A stretch of 64,000 nt of DNA from Roseivivax marinus (GTDB lineage Bacteria > Pseudomonadota > Alphaproteobacteria > Rhodobacterales > Rhodobacteraceae): assembly GCF_900109705.1 (NCBI RefSeq), contig NZ_FOAI01000005.1, positions 215,260 to 279,259 of the forward strand, given 5' to 3'. The notes beneath the pieces are model-generated. The model saw only the letters and a list, made by a program, of their open reading frames with translations, was not told the DNA's origin and ran no database searches. Position numbers and translations under genes: made by a program. How positions within the stretch are numbered: position 1 is the stretch's first letter; the number at the start of each line of letters is the position of its first letter. Shown here piece after piece: positions 46,966 to 56,300 of this stretch.

Positions 46966-48156
46966 TTACTCGGAGGCGCCGCCCGAGCTGTCGCCGGACC
47001 CGGAGCCGCCGGATCCGGACTCGCCGCCGCCGACCGAGCCCGCGCCCTGGATCTGTGCGGGCAGCTGGCCGTTGCGCTGCTTGTCCATCATGAAGTTGGC
47101 GAAGGTCGCCTCGGCCACCTGCTGCCACAGGAAGTGCTCGGACTGGAACGCCATCATGCTGTCGTAGATGTCGGCCCAGCCATCCGCGGAATTGCGCAGA
47201 TCCGAGTAGAGCGACAGGCCCGCCTCGTAGGTCGCGTCCAGCACGTCCTGCGGGAAGGCGCGCAGCTGCGCGCCGTTCTGCACGAGGTTCCGCAGGGCGG
47301 TGGGGTTCTTGTAGTCGTACTCGGCCATCATCTCGGTGTTGGCCGCGCGGCAGGCGGTCTCGAGCAGGCGCTTGTAGGTGTCGGGCAGGCTGTTCCACGC
47401 CTCGGTGCCGACGAAGACGTTGAGGGTAAGGTTCCCCTCCCACCAGCCGGGATAGTAGTAGTACGGCGCCACCTGGTAGAAGCCGAGCTTCTCGTCGTCA
47501 TAGGGGCCGATCCACTCGGCCGCGTCGATGGTGCCGCGCTCGAGCGCGGGGTAGATGTCGCCGCCCGCGATCTGCTGCGGCACGACGCCGATCTCTTCCA
47601 TGATCCGGCCCGCGAGGCCCGCGATCCGCATCTGCAGGCCTTCCATGTCGGCAAGGCCGCCGATCTCGTTGCGGAACCAGCCGCCCATCTGGGTGCCGGT
47701 GTTGCCCGCGGGCAGGTAGTGGAGGCCCACGCCGTTGTAGAAGTTGTTGAGCGCGTCGAGACCGCCACCGTAATACAGCCACGCGTTCATGCCGCGGTTG
47801 TTGAGGCCGTAGGGAATGGTCGCGCCAAGCGCCCAGGTCGGCGACTTGCCGACATAGTAGTAAGCCGCGGTGTGGCACATCTCGACGGTGCCGTTCTGCA
47901 CCGCGTCGGCGGCCTGCAGGCCGGGCACGATCTCGCCGCCGGCAAAGACCTGGATGTCGAAGGCGCCGTCGGTCGCCTCGCGGACATATTGGGCCACGTC
48001 CTGCGCACCGCCGTAGATCGTGTCCAGCGACTGCGGGAACGACGAGGTGCAGCGCCACTGAACCTGCGGGCTCGACTGCGCGACGGCCGGTGCGGCGAGG
48101 ACGCTAGCGCCGGTGCCCCCCACGGCGGCGGTGGTCAGAAACTTGCGACGATCCAT
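46966..48156 (-). CDS. TRAP substrate-binding protein (DctP family), copy 2
   Basis: A 396-residue close paralogue of copy 1, with the same twin-arginine signal (DRRKFLTTAAVGGTGASVL) and long stretches of identity (SSPQVQWRCTSSFP, TVEMCHTAAYY, PYYYYPGWWEGN). Differences include NGVGLHYLPAGNTG versus QQGLQFMAAGNTG in the pocket region. The C-terminus is a Gly/Ser tail (GGGESGSGGSGSGDSSGG). The pair arose by tandem duplication and may differ in ligand or regulation. Confidence 0.9.
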   Translation of the reverse strand: MDRRKFLTTAAVGGTGASVLAAPAVAQSSPQVQWRCTSSFPQSLDTIYGGAQDVAQYVREATDGAFDIQVFAGGEIVPGLQAADAVQNGTVEMCHTAAYYYVGKSPTWALGATIPYGLNNRGMNAWLYYGGGLDALNNFYNGVGLHYLPAGNTGTQMGGWFRNEIGGLADMEGLQMRIAGLAGRIMEEIGVVPQQIAGGDIYPALERGTIDAAEWIGPYDDEKLGFYQVAPYYYYPGWWEGNLTLNVFVGTEAWNSLPDTYKRLLETACRAANTEMMAEYDYKNPTALRNLVQNGAQLRAFPQDVLDATYEAGLSLYSDLRNSADGWADIYDSMMAFQSEHFLWQQVAEATFANFMMDKQRNGQLPAQIQGAGSVGGGESGSGGSGSGDSSGGASE

Positions 48157-48605
48157 GAACTCTCTCCCCTAGAATGTCGGACAGGCGCCAACGTAGCGCC
48201 CTCTGCTCCGGGGTCACATCGGGGTGAGCGCGCGACAAGTCGCAGGGGTGCAAGGTCGCTGTTGCGGATGGGGCGAAGGGGGCTGCGGACCGCTTGTCGG
48301 CCGCTGCCGTCGTGGTTCCGGCAGCGCAGCAGCCCGCGAGGTGGTGTTGGCGCAGACCGCCGCCTTGGCCAAGGGCCGTCAAAGGGGGCACGCCAGTCCT
48401 GCCTCGCAACGGTCGCCACGGCGCGGCGGGGGCACGCTCTGCTTCGTGGAAGCTCTTCGTTGCCCGGGCCGGCCATCGAGGGCTGGAAGGGTCACCCTTC
48501 AGGCGAAGCTCGTCCCTACCTTTAACAGTGAAGCGGGCAGAGGGTCTCGGGGCGCGTTACCCGGGGGCCCGCCGTGTGGGCCCCCCCGGGTAACGCGCGA
48601 GCGGA
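48157..48605. other. Gap upstream of DctP copy 2 with a strong hairpin
   Basis: About 450 bases between DctP copy 2 (its promoter side) and the end of the L,D-transpeptidase gene. Frames crossing it have no protein-like composition. The right end is a very stable hairpin. Confidence 0.5.
48552..48598 (-). terminator. Very long hairpin after the L,D-transpeptidase gene
   Basis: A 19-bp stem starting GCGCGTTACCCGG and closing CCGGGTAACGCGC, interrupted only by a 2-base bulge in the C run and with a 7-base loop. It begins 8 bases after the transpeptidase stop on the minus strand but has no T run. Confidence 0.6.
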
Positions 48606-49376
48606 TCACGTGGCGTCGTCCGCGCCGTCCGAGAGGCTGTCGTCCGTCGCGCCGGCCATGGCGTCGGGCGCCGGGGCGTCCGGATCCGAGGTCCACTTGC
48701 CGCTGTCCTCGCGCGGCAGCACGACCACCCGGGTGCCCGAGCTGATCTGCTCGGCAAGGTGGATGACGTCCTGGTTGAACATGCGGATGCAGCCCGAAGA
48801 GGCATCGTGGCCGACGGTCCACGGGCTCGGGGTGCCGTGGATGCGATAGAGCGTGTCTCGGCCGTTGCGATAGAGGTAGAGCGCGCGCGCGCCGAGCGGG
48901 TTGTCGAGCCCGCCTTCGAGTCCCGCGGCGAGCGGTTTGTACTTCTCGGGCTCGCGCTTGATCATGTTCTGGGTGGGCGTCCAGTTCGGCCACTTGCGGG
49001 TGTAGGGCACGCGGGCCTGACCCGAGAAGCCGTAGCCCGCCGCACCCACCGCGACGGCGTAGCGCATGGCCCGGTCGTCGCCGAGCACGCGGTAGAGCCG
49101 ATTGGCGCCGGGATCGACCACGATGGTTCCTGCCGAGTAGGGCGCGAAGTAGGCCACCTCCTGCCGGACCTTGGACGGCGAGAGGTATTTCGGATCGATG
49201 GCGGGCACGGTGCGGCCCTCGTCCTCCATCGCGTCGTACATCTCGAGCGTCTCCGCACTGAGGCCGCTGCCGAGCGAGAGGCGGTCGGCGACGCCTTCGA
49301 AGGGGGCGGCCGGCGCGCAGGCCGAGACGAGAGCGGCGAGGGCGCAGGCGGCGGGGAGGGCGGAAAGCCGTGTCAT
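48606..49376 (-). CDS. L,D-transpeptidase lipoprotein (YkuD domain)
   Basis: Envelope enzyme of 256 residues. A lipoprotein signal with lipobox LVSAC (Cys20) precedes a YkuD domain with ANRLYRVLGDDRAMRY, RIHGTPSPWTVG (catalytic His) and SSGCIRMFN (nucleophile Cys196), so it should be active in cross-linking peptidoglycan or attaching proteins. The C-terminal 30 residues are acidic and disordered (PDAPAPDAMAGATDD). ATG 49376 is chosen for the signal peptide. Confidence 0.93.
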   Translation of the reverse strand: MTRLSALPAACALAALVSACAPAAPFEGVADRLSLGSGLSAETLEMYDAMEDEGRTVPAIDPKYLSPSKVRQEVAYFAPYSAGTIVVDPGANRLYRVLGDDRAMRYAVAVGAAGYGFSGQARVPYTRKWPNWTPTQNMIKREPEKYKPLAAGLEGGLDNPLGARALYLYRNGRDTLYRIHGTPSPWTVGHDASSGCIRMFNQDVIHLAEQISSGTRVVVLPREDSGKWTSDPDAPAPDAMAGATDDSLSDGADDAT

Positions 49377-49891
49377 TGCATGTCTCCGGTGCTCCGGGAG
49401 ATGCCGTCGGCCAGCGCCGCTCGCGAGATCTCGCCGGTATGAGTATCGTGCTGGCGGTTGTCGGTACCTACGAAGGCCGCGAGCGGCAAGCCCCCGACCC
49501 CGCGGGTGGCCATCGCGTGCCGGTCCGGGATGCCTTTCACGGCCCGCGCGCGCAATTTCACGGCAGGCAGGGGGAGCGACGCCCCGCGATGTCGATGCCT
49601 CTGTCTGCAGGAGTGCGTCATCCGAACCCGGCGGGCGACGTCGTTGTCGCCGGTCGGTCCGCTTTCGGAGGCACACGGAGAGACGTGCGCAGTGGTCGGG
49701 ATCGGCGGGTCACATAAATGCGGATACCCGGTTCATATATTCTCCGGGCGTCCCTTCTCCATTCAGATTCTGGCAAAGCGGTGGCCCGAAATCTCAAACA
49801 CCACTCCTGACTCGCGGTCCGCAATTGACGGGAAGAAGTTGAGTGATATCGGGCACTGACAACTAAACAATAGAAAAATTTTTTGAAGATA

Positions 49892-49902
49892 AACCTAAGG
49901 TT
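49892..49902. promoter_or_regulatory. Short palindrome AACCT-A-AGGTT
   Basis: A perfect 5-1-5 inverted repeat in the AT-rich part of the gap. It shares the ACCTAA core with the longer repeat at 49951-49970, about 64 bases centre to centre. Confidence 0.4.
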
Positions 49903-49950
49903 GTATTTGTCGAATTGGCGCCCTGATCTGACGCACATCAGCTACGCAAC

Positions 49951-49970
49951 TTTAGGTATTGATACCTAAA
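49951..49970. promoter_or_regulatory. 20-base inverted repeat, candidate operator
   Basis: TTTAGGTAT-TG-ATACCTAAA is a perfect 9-2-9 inverted repeat 386 bases before the giant gene. Its size and AT-rich half sites suit a dimeric regulator, for example of the LuxR or MarR type; the regulator is unknown. Confidence 0.5.
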
Positions 49971-50274
49971 CCGAAATCCCGCCGAGCATGAAGGCCCGGC
50001 CTCCGCGGCGGCGCCACCTGCGTTGACAGCTATCAACGCGCCGCGACACCGTTGGCGTCGGGGCTGTGTCTGGCAAAGGGGGAGCAGGCGAGCGCGGAGT
50101 TGGTTGGGAACGTACCGCGCGGCGGTTGAAGGCACCCGTTGTCTCATCCGGTGCGATACGGCCCGCGAGCATGTGTCGGTCGAGGCGGCCCGGTGCCGCC
50201 GGGTGCATGGTAACCGAAAACTCCGGTGTCTTCTCGCGTATCCCCGAGACGGATTTCCCCGATTTGAGATTGCG

Positions 50275-50299
50275 CCGGTCATTCGTTCCGAATGACCGG
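50275..50299 (+). promoter_or_regulatory. Leader hairpin 57 bases before the giant gene
   Basis: CCGGTCATTCG-TTC-CGAATGACCGG is a perfect 11-bp inverted repeat with a 3-base loop, followed by AT-rich sequence up to the start codon. It could be an operator or an RNA hairpin in the leader. Confidence 0.5.
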
Positions 50300-50355
50300 A
50301 TTATTCGATTACGCGGCATTTCTTTTTACGGGCTTGGCCTCGGGGGGATTATTTC

Positions 50356-53300
50356 ATGGCTTTCACCAACTCTTCCATCACATTCGGCGCTTCCGGTCTC
50401 GTGGGCGAGTCGTCCAACAACCCGACAGCCATCGACACCAGCAAGACCGGCCAACCCTTCGTTTACGTCGCGCAGCAGGACGGCACCGTCTACCGATACG
50501 AGGTCGACCGCGCCGTGGACGGCTTCGGCGCCCTGACCACCGACTTCACCGTAGTAAACACGCTTGCGATCGGCGTTATCCCCGGCTCCACCCAGAACTA
50601 TAACGACGACGGCACGTCCAACTCGACGAACCAGCGACAGGTGACCGGCATGACGGTCAGCGCGGATGCCGACGGCAACGACGTGCTTTACGTCTCGTCC
50701 TCGGACTGGCGCATCGCGGTGGGCAACGACACGGGGCTCGACACCAACTCGGGCCAGGTGCACCGCATCGTGGTGGCGAGCGCGGACTACGCCGCGGCCA
50801 ATGCCGGGGTCGAGCCCGGTGACATCCTGTCGAACGTCGCGATCATCCGCGGCCTGCCGCGGTCGGAAGAGAACCACGCGACCAACGGACTCGACCTCGG
50901 GATCGATCCTGTGTCGGGGGACACGTATCTCTACGTCGCGCAGGGCGGCAATACCAACAAGGGCGCGCCGGGCAACAACTTCTCGGGGACGGTGGACTTC
51001 GCGCTGTCGGGCACGATCCTGAAGTTCAACCTCACCGAGCTCGAGAGCTTCGACGTGCGTACCGACGGCAACGGCGAGCAGTTCGTGCTCGACCTGCCGA
51101 CGCTGAACGACCCTACGCGAACGGATGTGGATCTCCTCGATCTCGGGCTGAGCCAGGCACAGATCGACGCCAACCCGAACTTCTCGCTCGACGACAACGG
51201 CTCGGGGCCGGATTGGGCCGGCGGCAACAACGGCCTCAACATGGCCAAGATCACCGAGCGCGTTCTGGTGAGTCAGGGCGGAGAGCTCGTCTTCGTCGAC
51301 AACCCGATGACCGTCTTCGCGCCCGGATTCCGTAACCAGTACGACGTGCTGGTGACCGAGGCCGGCAACGTCTTCACCTGGGACAACGGGCCGAACGGCG
51401 GCTGGGGCGGTCAGCCGCTGTCCTTCTCCGACGGCCAGATCGTCGATGACTGGACGTCCGAGCTCGCCACGAACGAATTCAACGAGGGCGGCTCGGACGG
51501 GTTCGGCGACCAGTTGCACTATGTCGGCGGCATCGGCGACGCCTACGGCACCTATGGCGGCGATGCCAACCCGATCCGCGCGTCGAAGGAGGCGCTGGCA
51601 GCGGCCTTCAACCCGGACGGCACCTACAAGGGCGCGACGCCGAGCGACCCGATCGTGGTGGACGGCGCCCAGATCTTCACGGACGAGGCGCAGGCGCGGA
51701 CCTACCTCGCCAACATCCTCATCATCTACGAGGAGCAGGGTTCGGGCGTCTGGAACGATGTCACTGGCACCACGGGGCTGCCCGCGGACCTCTTCGACGT
51801 TGTGTCGGGCTACGACTGGTTCCACCCGGGCAGCTCTCTGAACGACCCGACCGCCTTCTTCGACGGACTGAGCGTCATGGACGGCACGGCCTATTCGCCC
51901 GAAAGCCAGCTTCTCGACAACAACAACGACGGCTCCCTTAAGACGGTCAACGCCTCCACCAACGGACTTGCCGAATACACGGCGAGCTTCTTCGGCGGCG
52001 CGCTCGACGGGGCGGTCATCGCCGCCTCGTTCAACGGCAATCTCTACTTCGAGAAGCCGATCGACACCGATGGCGACGGGCGCGTGGACGCCGTCGACAG
52101 CCTTGGCACGATCGGCGGCTTCGGCTCCCAGCCGCTCAGCGTTACCACGCTCGGCGATGCCGGGTTCTCTCCGGACGTCCTGATCGACAAGGACGGCGAC
52201 GGGATCGACGACTTCGCGGGCCTGGTGATCGCGGCCACCTATGGCGCCGACAACGTGACCTTCTTCGTGCCCGGCGGGCAGCCGGCCGATCCCAGCACCG
52301 ATCTCGATCTCGACGGGCTCAACAACATCGTGGACAGCCACGTGGGCGACCCGACCGAGGGCCTGGGCGTGCGCGTCGGCGCGGACGAGACCCAGCTCTG
52401 GGATTTCGAGTTGAACAACCCCGCCACCACGCCCGCAGGCGCCGTGCCGGACGGCAACAGCATCGCCGGCGACATCGGCGTGAACGCGGTCTGGCGCAAC
52501 GGCGTCGATCCGCAGGTGGCCGAGCCGGGCGAGCCGGCGCTCTACAACGGCGGCGTCTGGAACCTTGGTGGCGCGTCCACCATCGTCAGCATCGACGCGG
52601 CGAACACAGGCTCTGCAGAGGACACCGCGAACGACCAGGGCGACGTTCTGGGCCTGGGCTTCGCGGTCGAGCAGAATGTCGGCGCGGTCAGCATCGTGAC
52701 CACCGGCAAGAACATCTTCTCGTACTCGCTGAACGAGAACCAGACCTGGGACGGAGGCGAGAAGTACGGTCTCGTGGTCGGTCCCGGCGACCAGTCGACC
52801 TTCGTCCAGGCGGCGGTTGCCGTGGTGAACGACGGCGGCAGCGTGCGTTACGGTATCGAACTGCTGGTGGAGGAGGACGACCAGAACAGCTCGGTCTTCC
52901 TCGAGATTCCCGGTATCGAGGCGCCGGTGCGCCTCGGCGACGGCGACCCGGACATGCAGGTCGCGCTCGACCTCGACCTGACGCCGGGGGCGTCCACCGC
53001 CACGGCGCGGGCGCGCTACGTCGACAACGGTGTCTTCACCGATTGGGCCGAGACCACGGCCATCGCCATTCCCGCCGACGTGGCCGCCGCGGTGCGCGGC
53101 ACCTACCAGAACGCCGGCAAGACCACCGGCGCCTTCGTCGGCCTTCTGTCCACCGCCGCTGCCGGCGATGACAGCTTCGGCGCGGACTGGGATTCCGTCG
53201 AGATCACCGGCGCGCCGCTGAGCTACGCCGAGGGCGAGGTCCTCTACCGCTGGAACGCCGGCAACGTGGATGTCGCCGCGATCGACGGCGGGCCGGCGTG

Positions 53301-56300
53301 GCTGCAAAGCAGCGCGACGCTCGTGGGATCGTCCGCGCCCAGCACGCAGAATGCGGCCGACAACGGGCTGGATGGCTCGGTCGATCCCGCGACCACGCCG
53401 ACGGGCCTCTACACCAACGAGCTTTACGGCAACGATGAAGCCAATCCGTTCGGGCTCGAATTCGGCAACGGCACGCTGGCCGATGGCCTTTACGCGGTGC
53501 GGCTCTTCATGGGCAACGGCTTCGACGGGACAAGTGCGCCCGGCGCCCGGGTCTTCGACGTTTCGGTGGAGGGCGCGCTGTTCCTCGACGATCTCGACCT
53601 CTCGGCGACGCTGGGCCACAAGGTGGGCGGCATGTTCGAGTGGGTCGGCGTGGTGGACGACGGCACCGTCGACATCGATTTTACCCACGTGGTCGAGAAC
53701 CCGTTGATCAACGCGGTCGAGATCGTGGCGCTCGAACCCCTGGGCACCGGGCCCGCCCTTTCGATCCTGTCCGCCGCCGCGCTCGAAGGCGACGCGGGCA
53801 GCGGCGACGTGCTCGTGACCGTGCAGACTTCCCGGACCGTGCCGGTGGACGAGACCGTGGCCTTCACCTACGCCGTGCGGCCCGTGGCGGGCGGCGCAAC
53901 GCCGGCGGTGGATTACACCGTGCCCGGCGCCACCTTCGATCCGGGCACCGGGGTCTACACCGGGTCGGGCTCCATTGCCGGCGGGTCCGCCGACTTCACC
54001 ATCCCGGTCGCGATCCTCGGCGACACCGACATCGAGGGCAACGAGGCCTTCGAGATCGAGATTACCTCTGTCTCGGGGGCGGACGCCTATATCGGCACCG
54101 GCACCGCGACGGTCACCATCCTCGACGATGACGGCGCTCTGCCGGGCGAGGTGCTCTACCGCGTCAACGCCGGTGGCGCGGAGGTCGCCGCCAGCGACGG
54201 CGGCCCGGCCTGGTCCGAGGACCAGTCGGCGGCCAATGCGAATGGCACTGCCGCGACCGGTACGCCGTCGCCCTATCTCGACCTGACCGCGCCGTCGGAG
54301 GACGTCACTTTCGGAAGCGCGTTCACCGGAACTAACGGCACCGATGCGCCCGACGCGGTCTTCGACACCGAGCGTTACAGCACCCTCGCCAACCCCGACA
54401 ACATGTCGTGGGCCTTCGACGTGGTGAACGGCGACTACATCGTGAACCTCTACTTCGCCGAGATCTGGACCGGCGCGCAGGATCCCGGCGTGCGGGTGTT
54501 CGACGTGAACGTGGAAGGGGCGCTCGCGCTCGACGACTTCGACATCACCGGCGCGTTTGGCTGGAACACCGCAGGCGTCCAGCAGGTCGCCACCACGGTC
54601 AGCGACGGCACGCTCAACGTGGACTTCCTGCAAGGCGTGCAGAACCCCAAGCTCAGCGCGATCGAGATCGTCAGCGCCGATCCCGCGCCGGACAGTACCG
54701 TCTCCGTAGGGGCGCCGAGCCCGGCCTCCGTGGTGGAGGACGGCGACACCGGCACGACCACGCTCGTCTTCCCGGTGACCTTCGACGTCACGCCGAACGG
54801 ATACGTGGAGGTGGGCTACGAGATCGACGTGAATGGCGCGATCAGCACCGGCACCCTGGCACTCGGCGTGACCGACGGCCAGATCGTGGTGGACGTGCCC
54901 AATGACGACCAGGCCAACGGGCCCGAGACAGTCACCGTCAAGCTGACCGGTATCGTCAGCGGCGACACCTTTGCCGGGATCGGCAACGCGACCGCCACCG
55001 GCACCGTCACCGAAGACGACAACGCGGGCGGAGAGATCGTGGCCGCGATCAACGCGGGCGGCCCGGCGCTGACACAGGACGGAATCGACTTCTCGGCCGA
55101 CCAGTACTTCGACGGGGGGCAAGCCTTCACGGACGGTGCAGGGGGCAATGGCGAACAGCCGGCCTTTGACGGCACGATCTACGAAACCGAGCGCTACGGT
55201 GGCGGGACTGCGCCCGCGTTCTCCTACGCGATCCCGGTGGCTCCCGGAAGCTACTCGATCGAGCTCTACTTCGCCGAAATCTACCAGACCGATCCCGGTC
55301 AGAGGGTCTTCGACGTCATCGTCGAGGGGCAGATCGTGCTCGACGACTACGATATCCTCGCGGAGAACGGCGGCGACATCAACGCGCCGGTCGTGCTGAC
55401 GCTGCCCGACACGGTCTCGCCGGACAGCTTCGGCGATCCCGCTGCACTCGACATCTCGGTGACGGCCTCGGTGGACAACGCCAAGGTCTCGGGCATCGTG
55501 GTCCGCACTGCCGATGGGACGCCCACGGTCGGTGCGGCGACGCTCACCGTCAACGACGGGGCGACCAACATCGAGCAATCGAACTTCGGCAACGGATCCT
55601 TCCAGATCCAGAACGTCGGTGACAAGGCGATCGCCTGGATCGAGCTGGACGTGACCGACGCGATCCTGCCCGACGCGGTATTCGATCCGTTCGGCCTTGC
55701 CGGCGACGACGTGGGCAAGATCGTGACCCTCAACGGCGGCACCGATGGCGGCACCGGACTGATCGTTCCGTCGGGCGGCTTCGGCGCGGGGGCCGAGGGC
55801 ATCACGTATCTCGGCACCGGCGGCATCGCGGGCTTCGAGCGGCTGCGTCTCGAATTCGACGACTTCACTCCGGGCAAGAGCATCAGCTTCGGCGTCGACA
55901 TGGATCCGAACTCCATCGCCGGATCCGACAAGGGGACGCTGGACAGCGGGGCATCGCTGGCAGGGGCAGGGCTCTGGGACGTGGGCGGCATCGGCGGCGC
56001 CGAGCTGTCGGGCAGCACGTTCACGGTGGGCTACACCGACGGCTCCACCTCGACCGGTCAGCTGCAGGGGCAGGGGGCGGACGCGCAGATGGGGGCCGAG
56101 GCGCTCTCGACCCAGGCGGCCGGGGCGCTCGACGTCACGCTGACCGCCAACGGGCTCGGCGCAGGCGACGTCGGCACCTACACCGACGGCGGGCCGCAGA
56201 TCCTGATCCAGGGCCCCGCGGGCGAGACCGCGCGGGTTCTGGTGGGCAAGGGCTTCATCGTGCCCTTCACCAACGAGTTCGCCGACAGCGATCCCTACAA

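Larger units (their letters stand above)
49377..50355. promoter_or_regulatory. Long regulatory region upstream of the giant gene
   Basis: A 979-base gap, AT-rich between 49700 and 49990, with no protein-like frame. It holds an 11-base palindrome at 49892, a 20-base inverted repeat at 49951 and a 25-base hairpin at 50275. This length and structure suggest tight control of the giant gene downstream. Confidence 0.55.

Noticed and set aside
49377..49700. Small genes upstream of the L,D-transpeptidase
   Set aside because: Frames of about 80-130 codons are present on both strands but are Arg/Pro-rich, overlap one another and lack convincing starts.
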